DNA of 64,000 nt from Devosia rhizoryzae (GTDB lineage Bacteria; Pseudomonadota; Alphaproteobacteria; Rhizobiales; Devosiaceae): contig NZ_CP068046.1 of assembly GCF_016698665.1 (NCBI RefSeq), positions 1,736,001 to 1,800,000 on the forward strand, read 5' to 3'. This document shows, one piece after another, positions 36,262 to 44,671 of the stretch. Numbering within the stretch: position 1 is the first letter of the stretch; every line of letters begins with the position of its first letter. The notes below the pieces were generated by a model, which had not been told where the DNA came from, did no database searches, and saw nothing but the letters and a program-made list of their open reading frames with translations. Both the position numbers and the translations under genes were made by a program.

Positions 36262-36855
36262 ATGAATATTCTCAAAGTTGCTCTGGCGATTGGCATGTCC
36301 ATCGTGCTGTCGGCAAGCGTGATCGCGCCAGCTGCTGCGGCGCGCTGGTACAATCCGTCGACCAACCAGTTCGAGGACATCGAAGCAACGGCCGCTTCCG
36401 GCCGCGGCGGCAGCCCAATCGAAAAGACGATCGTCGACTACGAAACCAACCAGAAGCCGGGCACGATCGTGATCGAGACCGGCGAACGCCGCCTTTATCT
36501 CGTGCTCGAAGACGGCAAGGCGCTCAAGTATGGTATCGGCGTGGGCCGCGAGGGCTTCACATGGTCCGGCACAAACCGCATCTCCCGCAAGGCCGAGTGG
36601 CCCGGCTGGACGCCTCCCGCCGCGATGCGCAAGCGCGTTCCCGATCTTCCGGCCTATATGCCCGGCGGCCCAGACAATCCGCTCGGCGCCCGCGCCCTGT
36701 ATATCGGCTCGACACTTTACCGCGTCCATGGCACGTCGGAGCCTTGGTCGATCGGCCAGGCCGTATCGTCGGGTTGCATCCGCCTCACCAATGAAGATAT
36801 CACCGATCTTTACGAGCGCGTTGCCGTTGGCGCCAAGATCATCGTCAACCACTAG
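36262..36855 (+). CDS. L,D-transpeptidase (YkuD family)
   Basis: 197 residues with a signal peptide (ILKVALAIGMSIVLSASVIA, cut after AAA). The YkuD catalytic core is YIGSTLYRVHGTSEPW with the conserved His, and VSSGCIRLTNEDI with the nucleophile Cys near 172. It would form 3-3 peptidoglycan cross-links or attach proteins to peptidoglycan, and is one of many such paralogues in Hyphomicrobiales. The frame extends upstream, but only the ATG at 36262 gives a signal peptide at the N-terminus. Confidence 0.92.
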   Translation: MNILKVALAIGMSIVLSASVIAPAAAARWYNPSTNQFEDIEATAASGRGGSPIEKTIVDYETNQKPGTIVIETGERRLYLVLEDGKALKYGIGVGREGFTWSGTNRISRKAEWPGWTPPAAMRKRVPDLPAYMPGGPDNPLGARALYIGSTLYRVHGTSEPWSIGQAVSSGCIRLTNEDITDLYERVAVGAKIIVNH

Positions 36856-36877
36856 GTCCGACACCAATGTTTGCATC

Positions 36878-36903
36878 AAGGCCGCCAACAGGGCGGCCTT
36901 TTT
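36878..36903 (+). terminator. Terminator of the L,D-transpeptidase gene
   Basis: A 9-bp stem, AAGGCCGCC / GGCGGCCTT, with a 5-base loop runs into TTTTT. It starts 22 bp after the stop and ends 38 bp before moaA. Confidence 0.88.
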
Positions 36904-36940
36904 CATTTCCGCTGCGCCCAACTTGCGCTAGCATATCCCC

Positions 36941-37939
36941 ATGACTGCCCGTCCGCTCATCGATAGCTTTGGCCGCCAGATCTCCTATCTTCGGATTTCG
37001 GTGACAGACCGCTGCGACTTCCGCTGCGTTTACTGCATGGCCGAAGACATGACCTTCCTTCCCAAAAAGGATGTGCTGAGCTTTGAGGAAGTGGAAGCCA
37101 TCGCCGGCGCCTTTATCGCGCGGGGCACCACCAAGATTCGGCTAACCGGCGGCGAGCCGCTGGTGCGCCGGGACATCATGGACCTGGTGCGCAGTCTTGG
37201 CGGGCGCATCGGCAACGGGTTGGACGAGCTGACCCTCACCACCAATGGCAGCCAGCTCGCCAAGTACGCCGAAGGGCTGTTCGCTTCAGGAGTGCGGCGG
37301 CTTAATGTGTCGATCGACACGCTTGATCCCGTCCGTTTCGCCGAGATCACCCGCCGCGGCAGGCTCGACCAGGTGCTGGAGGGTGTCGAGGCGGCGCAGG
37401 CTGCGGGCCTCAAGATCAAGATCAACATGGTGGCGATGCGCGGCGTCAACGACGACGAAATCGAGCCGATGATGGCCTGGGCCCATGGCCGGGGCATGGG
37501 CCTCACCCTGATTGAAGGCATGCCGCTGGGCGAAGTCGGCCTCGATCGCGTTGACACCTACCTGCCCCTGCGCGAACTGCATGAACGCCTGTCGCGTCGT
37601 TATACGCTGACCAAGCTCGACAAGCGCACAGGTGGCCCTGCGCGCTATGTCCATGTTGCCGAAACCGGCGGGACGCTCGGCTTCATCACCCCGATGAGCC
37701 ACAATTTCTGCGAGAGCTGCAACCGCGTCCGCCTCACAGCGACCGGGCAGCTCTACCTCTGCCTTGGCCAGGACGATCAGGTGAACCTGCGCGACGCCTG
37801 GCGCGAGGGCGGCGCCCAGGGCCTTGATGCAGCGCTCGACCACGCCATGATCATCAAGCCCAAGGGCCACGACTTCGTCCTCGACCGCACCCGCAGCGAA
37901 CCCGCCGTCGCCCGCCACATGAGCGTGACCGGGGGTTAG
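36941..37939 (+). CDS. moaA: GTP 3',8-cyclase MoaA (molybdenum cofactor)
   Basis: 332 residues, a radical-SAM enzyme that starts molybdopterin synthesis from GTP. The first Fe-S motif is CDFRCVYC (Cys25, 29, 32). [12 protein letters not shown] follows. The second cluster ligands lie in [20 protein letters not shown]. The C-terminus ends in GG, needed for catalysis in this family. No other moa genes are in the window. The downstream DUF4160 gene is only 30 bp away. Confidence 0.96.
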   Translation: MTARPLIDSFGRQISYLRISVTDRCDFRCVYCMAEDMTFLPKKDVLSFEEVEAIAGAFIARGTTKIRLTGGEPLVRRDIMDLVRSLGGRIGNGLDELTLTTNGSQLAKYAEGLFASGVRRLNVSIDTLDPVRFAEITRRGRLDQVLEGVEAAQAAGLKIKINMVAMRGVNDDEIEPMMAWAHGRGMGLTLIEGMPLGEVGLDRVDTYLPLRELHERLSRRYTLTKLDKRTGGPARYVHVAETGGTLGFITPMSHNFCESCNRVRLTATGQLYLCLGQDDQVNLRDAWREGGAQGLDAALDHAMIIKPKGHDFVLDRTRSEPAVARHMSVTGG

Positions 37940-37941
37940 GT

Positions 37942-37968
37942 TGATAAACCCAACCGCTTGGGTTATCA
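37942..37968. promoter_or_regulatory. Long inverted repeat just before the DUF4160 start
   Basis: TGATAAACCCAA is followed by CCGC and then TTGGGTTATCA; the arms pair over 11 bases with one unpaired A. It begins 3 bp after the moaA stop and ends one base before the ATG at 37970. It could be an operator for the small pair of genes, or a hairpin that hides their translation start. There is no T-run. Confidence 0.5.
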
Positions 37969-37969
37969 G

Positions 37970-38158
37970 ATGGTGACCGTGTTGCGCGAAGGTGGCCTTC
38001 GCTACGTCATCTATCTTAACGACCACGAGCCGGCACATCTTCATGTCTACGGGGATGGCGAGGTCAAAATCGACATTGCGACACTTAAGATATTGTCGGT
38101 CAGAAGTATGAGCAGACGCGATGTGTCGCGCGCTCTAGTGATTGTCGCCGCTCGTTAG
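37970..38158 (+). CDS. DUF4160 protein, first of a DUF4160/DUF2442 pair
   Basis: 62 residues. The core is VTVLREGGLRYVIYLNDHEP, then AHLHVYGDGEVKIDI; DUF4160 proteins have this TVxREGG...HxPxHxHV layout with conserved His residues. The function is unknown, but the pair with DUF2442 recurs in many bacteria and has been suspected to be a toxin-antitoxin-like module. There is no clear ribosome site, since the inverted repeat occupies that position; a TTG at 37958 is an alternative start. Confidence 0.75.
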   Translation: MVTVLREGGLRYVIYLNDHEPAHLHVYGDGEVKIDIATLKILSVRSMSRRDVSRALVIVAAR

Positions 38159-38189
38159 GGTGAGTTTCTGAGACGTTGGGAGAGTATCC

Positions 38190-38600
38190 ATGGATGACAT
38201 GCTCGTCGACGAGGCAGACTATGAGGCGGCGCTGCAGCAAGGCGCTGTGGAACGCTCGCTCGCGCCCTTGCCTCTGTCGGTGCGTTATGACGCCGGCTCT
38301 AGGCGCTTTATTCTGGAATTCGATAACGGGGCTGCGTTTCTGATCCCCGCGGCACGCTTGCAAAATCTGGCCGACGCCAAGAGAGAAGACCTTGAACAGG
38401 TTGAACTCGCCGGCGAGACCGGTTTGCATTGGCCGAACCTGGATGTCGATTTTACAATTGCCGACCTATTGCAGGGCGTATTCGGCACGGCCGCTTTCAT
38501 GAGTGCGGCACGTAAAGGGGGACAATCACGCTCCCTGGCGAAAATGGAGGCAGCGCGCCGGAACGGTCAGCGCGGCGGTCGCCCCCGCAAGTCCTCCTAG
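38190..38600 (+). CDS. DUF2442 protein with a basic C-terminal tail
   Basis: 136 residues. The DUF2442 domain (about 30-105) reads ILEFDNGAAFLIPAARL, then LHWPNLDVDFTIADLLQGVFG. The C-terminus, SLAKMEAARRNGQRGGRPRK, is strongly basic, as in many partners of DUF4160, and could contact nucleic acid. GGGAGAG precedes the start. It lies 31 bp after the DUF4160 gene. The function is unknown; an antitoxin or regulator role is only a suggestion from the pairing. Confidence 0.8.
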   Translation: MDDMLVDEADYEAALQQGAVERSLAPLPLSVRYDAGSRRFILEFDNGAAFLIPAARLQNLADAKREDLEQVELAGETGLHWPNLDVDFTIADLLQGVFGTAAFMSAARKGGQSRSLAKMEAARRNGQRGGRPRKSS

Positions 38601-38604
38601 AGCC

Positions 38605-39009
38605 TCACCCCCGCCCCGGCGCTCGCTCGATCAGTTCCACCAGCACGCCGTCGGGATCGCGCACGAAGGCGACGCGGCGGATCATTTCGGGGTTGTAGGC
38701 ATCGCGGGGGCGTTCGGCGATCTCGATCCCAGCGGCTTCCAACTTGGCCACCATGGCGTCGACATCGGTGAAGGCAAAGGTGAGGTGCCGCAAACCAGCT
38801 TCCGACAGGGGCACATCTCTGAAGCGCCCTGCCCCGGCTTTCGGCGCCACGATTTCGAGCATCCCGCCGCCCGCGTCGAGGAAGGCTAGCTCGCCCGCAT
38901 CGACGCTTTTCCGAAAAGCGAGCCTCAGCCCCAGAAGGCCACAGTAGAAGGCGATCGAGCGCTCCATATCGCCGGATGTCGTGCCGACATGTTCAAAGCC
39001 GAGCAGCAT
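38605..39009 (-). CDS. VOC-family protein (glyoxalase-like)
   Basis: 134 residues. The two modules are FEHVGTTSGDMERSIAFYCG (metal His) and VRDPDGVLVELIER (metal Glu). It resembles methylmalonyl-CoA epimerase- and glyoxalase-like proteins, but no specific substrate can be given. The start at 39009 lies 5 bp after the Lrp gene stop; a start at 39042 would overlap that gene. It is probably co-transcribed with the Lrp regulator. Confidence 0.85.
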   Translation of the reverse strand: MLLGFEHVGTTSGDMERSIAFYCGLLGLRLAFRKSVDAGELAFLDAGGGMLEIVAPKAGAGRFRDVPLSEAGLRHLTFAFTDVDAMVAKLEAAGIEIAERPRDAYNPEMIRRVAFVRDPDGVLVELIERAPGRG

Positions 39010-39013
39010 GGGC

Positions 39014-39499
39014 TTACTTGTCGTCGTCGACGACGATGGCAAAATCGAGCGGCAGCGCCGTCGTGTACTTGATCTGCCCCATGGCGAAGGCCGAGCTCAC
39101 ATCGGTCAGATTGATCTTGCTGATCAGCCGCTTGTAGAATGTGTCATAGGCGTGAATATCTGGCACCACGACGCGCATCAGGTAATCGACGTCGCCGCTC
39201 ATGCGGTAGAATTCGACAACCTCTGGGAACTCGTCGATCACGCCGGAAAATTTGCGCATCCAGGCTTCGTTGTGCTCGTTGGTCTTGACCGAGACGAAGA
39301 CGGTCACGCCCACATTGACCTTGGCCGGATCGAGCACCGCGACACGGCGCTGGATCACCCCATCCTCTTCCATCTTCTGGATCCGGCGCCAGCAGGGCGT
39401 GGTGGAAAGCCCCACCTTGCGGCCGATTTCGGCCACCGGCATGGTCGCATCTTTTTGCAGAAGCGACAGGATTTTGCGGTCGATCTTGTCCAATGCCAC
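39014..39499 (-). CDS. Lrp/AsnC-family transcriptional regulator
   Basis: 161 residues. The N-terminal helix-turn-helix is LDKIDRKILSLLQKDATMPV, then VGLSTTPCWRRIQKMEEDGVI. The C-terminal RAM ligand-binding domain (about 65-150) includes SGDVDYLMRVVVPD. A GTG start at 39499 has GGGGGAA upstream. It would sense an amino acid and regulate metabolism genes. It leads the two-gene unit with the VOC protein. Confidence 0.92.
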   Translation of the reverse strand: MALDKIDRKILSLLQKDATMPVAEIGRKVGLSTTPCWRRIQKMEEDGVIQRRVAVLDPAKVNVGVTVFVSVKTNEHNEAWMRKFSGVIDEFPEVVEFYRMSGDVDYLMRVVVPDIHAYDTFYKRLISKINLTDVSSAFAMGQIKYTTALPLDFAIVVDDDK

Positions 39500-39691
39500 G
39501 TGTTCCCCCTGAAATCAGATTGCGTGCAGACTGCTTATGCCCCGCGCCTGCGGCAGGATGAGTGCCATATCAGCCAATCCGGCGCAATAAAATTGCTTGG
39601 GCATTTTGAGGTGGACAGGTGGGAAATTCGCCCGCGGGACGAAACCGGGTGTTAACCACGCTCCCCTAAGGTCCAATCCATAGCGTCGCGA

Positions 39692-41260
39692 ATGCGTTTC
39701 TTTCGCACTGATTTAGTAACGAGTATGAGTCCCATGGCGTCCCTGCCGGCTACCGATGCCGAGGTCCGTGCGCGTGCCGCCGGCGACGGCAAACGCACCG
39801 CACAGAAGACCGTTGTCGAAGCCCGCCAGCGCCTGACCTCGAGTTCAGGCACGCGTGCCGATTTCGATTTCGAACTCATCAACGACTATGCCGCTTCGCG
39901 CATCAATGCCGCGCTGCCGATGGCGGCGATCGTGGGCATTCTCGCCATCGTTGCGAGCTTTTGGGTACCGCTGACCATTGCGGCGCTTTGGGCCGGGCTC
40001 GTCATTGCCAGCCTCCTGATCGTCGTCCTCACCGCCCAGCGCTTCAAGCGCAGCGATCCTTCCAAGTTCAATGCGGGCCGCTGGACCACCAATTTCGTCG
40101 CCGCCGAAGCGCTTGGCGGCATCGCCTTGTCGCTCCTGGCATTCTTCACCTTCTTCGTGAACTCGGGCGGTCTGACGCCGGTGATGTTCGCTATGGCGCT
40201 GGTGGGCGTGGCGAGCAACGCCGTCGCCACCCACACGCTGCCGCCGGCAACGCTGATGAGCACGATGCCGGTGACCCTCACCGTCTCCATCGCGCTCCTC
40301 GCGCAAGGCGGCACGCTAAATTTCACCCTGGCCGCGGTCACCATCTGCGGCGAAGTGTTCTTCGTTTTCCTCGCCCGTCAGCTGCACACGTCCGAGCTCG
40401 AAACCATCTCGCACCAGTCCGAAAAGGACACGCTGATCTCCGAACTCGAAGAAGCGCGCAACATGTCGGACGAGGCGCGCCGGCATGCCGAACAGGCCAA
40501 TATCGCCAAGTCGCAGTTCCTCGCCACGATGAGCCACGAGCTTCGCACCCCGCTCAACGCCATTATCGGCTTTTCCGAAGTGCTAAAATCGGAGCTCCTC
40601 GGCTCCCACAACGTGCCGCAATACAAGGAATATGCCGGCGACATCCATTCCAGCGGCCAGCACCTTCTCAACCTCATCAACGAGCTGCTCGACCTCAGCC
40701 GCATCGAGGCCGGTAAGTACGAGCTCAACGAAGAAGCCGTGTCGCTGGTCGACATCGCCGCAGATTGCAAGCGCATGATGGAGCTGCGCGCCAAGTCCAA
40801 GGGTATCGAGCTGGTGTTCAGCGTCGGCGACAATCTGCCAAAACTCTGGGGCGACGAGCGCGCCATCCGCCAGGTCGTGCTGAATCTTCTTTCCAACGCG
40901 ATCAAGTTCACGCCGCAACAGGGCCGCATCGTCCTCGTGGTGCAACGCAGCGGCGATGGCGGACAGCTGATTTCGGTCAAGGACAATGGTCCGGGCATTC
41001 CCGAAAACGAAATCGAGACCGTGCTCTCCTCCTTTGGCCAGGGTTCATTGGCGCAGAAAACCGCGGAGCAGGGCGCAGGCCTGGGCCTGCCCATCGTTCA
41101 GAAGATCATGGACCTCCACCAGGGCCGGTTCGATCTTTTCTCCAAGCTGCGCTTCGGCACCGAAGTGATCGCCACCTTCCCACGCGCCCGCGTCATGGAC
41201 GCCCTGGCTCCGGTCGTCGAAAAGCGCAACCGGCTGGAAATCTACTCGGCTACCGGTTAG
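39692..41260 (+). CDS. Membrane-bound sensor histidine kinase (DivJ/PleC-like core)
   Basis: 522 residues. About five to six transmembrane helices lie at 80-225. A coiled segment (SELETISHQSEKDTLISELE) leads into HisKA: AKSQFLATMSHELRTPLNAI with the phosphorylated His near 280. The ATPase domain has LLSNAIKFTP, VKDNGPGIP and GLGLPIVQKIMDLH. The HisKA motif GFSEVLKSELLG resembles alphaproteobacterial cell-cycle kinases acting on DivK/PleD. The ATG at 39692 and one at 39725 are both possible. No response regulator is adjacent. Confidence 0.88.
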   Translation: MRFFRTDLVTSMSPMASLPATDAEVRARAAGDGKRTAQKTVVEARQRLTSSSGTRADFDFELINDYAASRINAALPMAAIVGILAIVASFWVPLTIAALWAGLVIASLLIVVLTAQRFKRSDPSKFNAGRWTTNFVAAEALGGIALSLLAFFTFFVNSGGLTPVMFAMALVGVASNAVATHTLPPATLMSTMPVTLTVSIALLAQGGTLNFTLAAVTICGEVFFVFLARQLHTSELETISHQSEKDTLISELEEARNMSDEARRHAEQANIAKSQFLATMSHELRTPLNAIIGFSEVLKSELLGSHNVPQYKEYAGDIHSSGQHLLNLINELLDLSRIEAGKYELNEEAVSLVDIAADCKRMMELRAKSKGIELVFSVGDNLPKLWGDERAIRQVVLNLLSNAIKFTPQQGRIVLVVQRSGDGGQLISVKDNGPGIPENEIETVLSSFGQGSLAQKTAEQGAGLGLPIVQKIMDLHQGRFDLFSKLRFGTEVIATFPRARVMDALAPVVEKRNRLEIYSATG

Positions 41261-41269
41261 CTTGCCGCC

Positions 41270-41890
41270 ATGAAGCGTCTGGTCGCCCCTGCCCTTTTCG
41301 CACTGCTGCTCGCCATCGCCAGCCCCTCCGCCCAGGAGGCGCCGGCTTTCGACACCAGCTATCGTGTTTCGCCCAGCGTCTCGGCAAGGGTTCAGCGGGC
41401 GTTCCTGACGGAGATCAGGTGGTCTCAAAGCGCCGCCTTGCGCGACAGCCTCGCTGCCTCCTTTGCCGAAAAATCGCCGCTTGACCGGTGGCAGGAGCTG
41501 GTCGCGCGAGACGGCCTCACCACCGGCAACGTCGCCGATGCGCTGACCTCCTTTTGGGTGCTGAGCTGGATCACCGCCAATGCGGCCTATGGGATCAAGA
41601 TCGACAATGCTCCGATCCGGCGCCAGCTGGAGCAGGCCTTTGCCAGCGACGCTGCGTTCGCAACCTTGACGGACCAGCAGCGGCAAGAAATGGCGGAGGG
41701 CTACATCCTCCAGTTCCTGGTGCAGCATGCCGCGCTCAACGCTGCGGTAGAGCGCAAGGACATCGCGGCCCTCAATCAGCTGTCCGCTGCAGCGGTGCTG
41801 ACTTTCCGTGAAGAGATGGGGGTAGATCTCCTTGGGCTGGTGCCGGGGCCAGAGGGGTTTCAGCCGAAGACCCCGGCGTCGACGCGGTAG
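41270..41890 (+). CDS. Uncharacterised secreted helical protein
   Basis: 206 residues with a signal peptide (LVAPALFALLLAIASPSAQE). The rest is predicted helical: SARVQRAFLTEIRWSQSAALR, then VADALTSFWVLSWITANAAYG, then TDQQRQEMAEGYILQFLVQHAALNAA. I do not recognise a named domain, though the layout resembles small periplasmic proteins of unknown function common in rhizobia. It starts 10 bp after the kinase gene, so the two are probably on one transcript. Confidence 0.75.
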   Translation: MKRLVAPALFALLLAIASPSAQEAPAFDTSYRVSPSVSARVQRAFLTEIRWSQSAALRDSLAASFAEKSPLDRWQELVARDGLTTGNVADALTSFWVLSWITANAAYGIKIDNAPIRRQLEQAFASDAAFATLTDQQRQEMAEGYILQFLVQHAALNAAVERKDIAALNQLSAAAVLTFREEMGVDLLGLVPGPEGFQPKTPASTR

Positions 41891-41909
41891 CAGATGGTGC
41901 CGGATTTAT

Positions 41910-42042
41910 TCTTCTCCCCCTCGGGGAGAAGGTGGCGCGTAGCGCCGGATGAGGGGAGTGATCCACGGCGTCTAAGCGCTGTGGGTAATCCCCCCGTCAC
42001 CGTCTCGGCTGCACCGAGCCAGCTCTCCGGATGGGGAGAGGA
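41910..42042. repeat. Palindromic repeat pair R2
   Basis: Lies between convergent genes. The first unit, CTTCTCCCCCTCGGGGAGAAG, contains a hairpin and is followed by GGATGAGGGGA. The second reads CCCCCCGTCACCGTCTCGG, then CAGCTCTCCGGATGGGGAGAG. It is diverged from R1 and R4, but the order of the parts is the same. It could act as a two-way terminator. Confidence 0.7.
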
Positions 42043-42051
42043 ATAGAGCGA

Positions 42052-43074
42052 CTACTCGTCGGTCCCGCTCACCCCAGCGCTCTCAAAGGTCGCCATGTTG
42101 TCATGGAGGTGGAGCGCGGTCTTGGCCATCACCGCCGCCAGGGCAGCGCCGCTGCCTTCCCCAAGGCGCATGCCCAGATCAAGCAGGCCCACCTGCCCCA
42201 TTTTCTCGAGCACCAGCGCATGGCGCCCTTCGGCCGAGACATGGGCGAAGAGGCAGTGGTTGATGGCAGCGGGATTGACGGCATGGGCGATGGCCGCAGC
42301 AGCCGTCGCCACATAGCCATCGATGATCACGGGCACCTTCTGGTGCCGCGCCGCAACGATGGCGCCCAGCATGGCGGCGATCTCGCGGCCACCGAGGCGG
42401 GCAAGAATGGCCAGCGGATTGTCAAGCTCTGCGCGGTGTAGCGCAAGAGCCCGATCAACCGCATCAGCCTTCCGGGCGAGGCCCGCATTATCGATGCCGG
42501 TACCGCGGCCGACCCAATCGGCGCCGGTGCCACCATAAAGGGCAGCATAGATCGCGGCTGCGATGGTGGTGTTGCCGATGCCCATTTCGCCCAGGCAGAT
42601 AAGGTCGGGCTTTCCGGCCACTGCTTCCATGCCATAGGCGATGGTCGCGGCACACATGCCATCGTCGAGCGCCGGCTCATGCGTGATATCGCCGGTGGGC
42701 AGTTCGAGCGCCAGCTCGAACACCCGAAGGTTGATCTCGTGCAGGGCGCAGATTTGTGAAATCGCGGCGCCGCCATTGGTGAAATTGGCCACCATCTGCG
42801 CCGTGACCTCGCGCGGAAAGGCGGAAACGCCCTGATCGGTCACGCCATGATTGCCGGCAAAGATCGTGACCATCGGGTTGCCGAGCCGCGGCTTGGCGCG
42901 GTGCTGCCAGCGGGCGAGGAACTCCACCAGCTCTTCGAGCTTTCCCAGCGATCCCGGCGGTTTGGTCAGTTGGCTGTCGCGCTGGCGCACGGCCTCCACC
43001 GCCTTGTCGTCGCCATCGGGCACCGCGATCAGCAGCTCGATAATATCGGCAAAGGCGGGGTTGAGAGCGGGCAT
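42052..43074 (-). CDS. cobT: Nicotinate-nucleotide-dimethylbenzimidazole phosphoribosyltransferase
   Basis: 340 residues. It activates dimethylbenzimidazole for the lower ligand of cobalamin. Family segments are TKPPGSLGKLEELV, VTIFAGNHGVTDQGVSAFP, FTNGGAAISQI, CLGEMGIGNTTIAAAI, VIIDGYVATAAA and the GLLDLGMRLGEGSGAALA tail with the catalytic Glu. The start at 43074 has GGAG at good spacing; the ATG at 43089 has no ribosome site. It is divergent from cobS. No cobalamin riboswitch is apparent in the short gap. Confidence 0.95.
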   Translation of the reverse strand: MPALNPAFADIIELLIAVPDGDDKAVEAVRQRDSQLTKPPGSLGKLEELVEFLARWQHRAKPRLGNPMVTIFAGNHGVTDQGVSAFPREVTAQMVANFTNGGAAISQICALHEINLRVFELALELPTGDITHEPALDDGMCAATIAYGMEAVAGKPDLICLGEMGIGNTTIAAAIYAALYGGTGADWVGRGTGIDNAGLARKADAVDRALALHRAELDNPLAILARLGGREIAAMLGAIVAARHQKVPVIIDGYVATAAAAIAHAVNPAAINHCLFAHVSAEGRHALVLEKMGQVGLLDLGMRLGEGSGAALAAVMAKTALHLHDNMATFESAGVSGTDE

Positions 43075-43141
43075 GGCTGGCTCCAGCATGCTAGGAGAGG
43101 TCGGGGCGCCGCCTTGTTGCCCATTCCGGAGCCGATTGCAA

Positions 43142-43921
43142 TTGACGCCAAATGCCAAAAGCCTCGCCCTGAGGTTTCGTGACAACCTGGTGATGGCGCT
43201 GCGGTTCTTTTCACGCCTGCCCACCGGCGGCGGACCGCACGAGCGGCCCGAGCTTGGCCGCATCGCCGTGGTCCTGCCCCTTGCGGCGGTGATCATGGGG
43301 ATCAGCCCGGTTGCGGTTCTGGTCGGCGGGGCAGCGTTGGGCTTGCCAGCCTATTCTGCGGCAACGCTGTCGGTGGCCGCCATGGTGGTGATCGGCGGCG
43401 CCATGATGGAGGACGCTTTGGCCGACGCGGCGGACGGGCTCTTTGGCGGCCACACGCGCTTGCGCCGGCTGGAGATCCTCAAGGACAGCCGCCATGGCAG
43501 TTATGGGGTTGCGGCGCTCTGCCTCTTTCTGCTGCTTCGGGTCTCGGCGCTTGGGAGCATCATTGCGATCGATCCGCTCCTTGCCGGCCTGGTCTGGCTG
43601 TCCGCCAATGTGGCCGGGCGATCTGCATCGCTTTGGCTGGCGGTCGACCTGCCGCTGGCGCGTCCCGAAGGAGCAGCCGCGACGGTTGGCGCCCTGCCCC
43701 GGCGCCAGTTTATTGTAGGTGCAGCCCTGGCAGCATTGCTGGTTTTTCTCGGGGCCCCGACGCTTGGCGTCCTGATAGCCCTGCCCGTACTCGCTCTTGT
43801 GGTATGGTCCTGGGGTCGGCTTTGTCATCGTCTGGTGGGCGGGCAGACGGGCGATCTGATCGGCGCCGCTGCCGCCTTGGGTGAGATCACCGTGCTCACC
43901 GTCTTGTTGATCTTTGTCTGA
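43142..43921 (+). CDS. cobS: Cobalamin synthase (adenosylcobinamide-GDP ribazoletransferase)
   Basis: About 259 residues in the membrane. It joins adenosylcobinamide-GDP to alpha-ribazole as the last step of cobalamin assembly. It starts with MALRFFSRLPTGG-like sequence, and DALADAADGLFGGHTRLRRLEILKDSRHG is the metal-binding signature. Several hydrophobic helices follow. The start is uncertain: TTG at 43142 has GGAG 10 bases upstream and gives the usual length, while the ATG at 43193 lacks a ribosome site. It is divergent from cobT. Confidence 0.9.
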   Translation: MTPNAKSLALRFRDNLVMALRFFSRLPTGGGPHERPELGRIAVVLPLAAVIMGISPVAVLVGGAALGLPAYSAATLSVAAMVVIGGAMMEDALADAADGLFGGHTRLRRLEILKDSRHGSYGVAALCLFLLLRVSALGSIIAIDPLLAGLVWLSANVAGRSASLWLAVDLPLARPEGAAATVGALPRRQFIVGAALAALLVFLGAPTLGVLIALPVLALVVWSWGRLCHRLVGGQTGDLIGAAAALGEITVLTVLLIFV

Positions 43922-43984
43922 CGCCTTGAAATCGCCGCCGCCACTCCCTTTATCGGAAGGGTCGGCCGAGAGGAGAATTCGAGC

Positions 43985-44671
43985 ATGATCTTTATCGGCA
44001 TTGCCCTCTTGGTCGCGGCTGGCATCGTCGTCATGATCAGCGCCGATGCGGGAAGCCTCGTCGGCCTTACCCAGACGCAAACCGCGCAGCTGGTGCCGCT
44101 TCTTATCATCCTCATCATCTTCGCCGGTGGCCTTTTCACGCGCACTCACCGCTTGCGTGAACTTATGGGCGGCATTTTTCTTTGGGCGGGTCTCTTCGCC
44201 GTGGTCATGGTCGGCTACGCCTATCGCGATGAACTGACGGGAATCGCTGGGCGCGTCGCTGGCGAGTTCCAGCCCGGGGTTGCCCTGGTCGATACCGAAG
44301 GCGGCACCGCAACCTTCCGCCGGGGCATGGGCGGACATTTCGAAGTCAAGGCCACGATCAACGGCCACACGACGCCTATGGTGTTCGACACCGGCGCCAG
44401 CGCCGTGGTGCTGACGGTGGCCGATGCGCAGGCGGCTGGGATCGATACCGCCAATCTGCGCTACTCTGTGCCGGTCTCCACCGCCAACGGCCAAGGCATG
44501 GCGGCGCGGGTACGGCTCGATGCCATCATCGTCGGCGGCATCGAGCGCCGCAATATTACAGCCTTCGTCGCCAATGTCGGGGCGCTGGAAACCAGCCTAC
44601 TCGGCATGACTTTCCTTGAAACCCTCAGCCGCTACAGCGTTACGCAGAATTCGCTGGAACTGGTGGACTAG
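43985..44671 (+). CDS. TIGR02281-family retropepsin-like aspartic protease
   Basis: 228 residues. Three hydrophobic helices (about 2-20, 36-50, 62-78) anchor the protein. A periplasmic aspartic protease domain follows, with the catalytic motif MVFDTGASAVVLT near 133. GMGGHFEVKATING precedes it, and LLGMTFLETLSRY is the conserved C-terminal segment. These single-motif proteases dimerise to form one active site. The family is found mainly in alphaproteobacteria; substrates are unknown. GAGGAGAA precedes the start. It ends tail to tail with dusA, overlapping by 4 bases. Confidence 0.9.
   Translation: MIFIGIALLVAAGIVVMISADAGSLVGLTQTQTAQLVPLLIILIIFAGGLFTRTHRLRELMGGIFLWAGLFAVVMVGYAYRDELTGIAGRVAGEFQPGVALVDTEGGTATFRRGMGGHFEVKATINGHTTPMVFDTGASAVVLTVADAQAAGIDTANLRYSVPVSTANGQGMAARVRLDAIIVGGIERRNITAFVANVGALETSLLGMTFLETLSRYSVTQNSLELVD

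Noticed and set aside
43075..43192. A cobalamin riboswitch between cobT and cobS
   Set aside because: The gap is short and I do not see the conserved B12-box or the expected stem arrangement.
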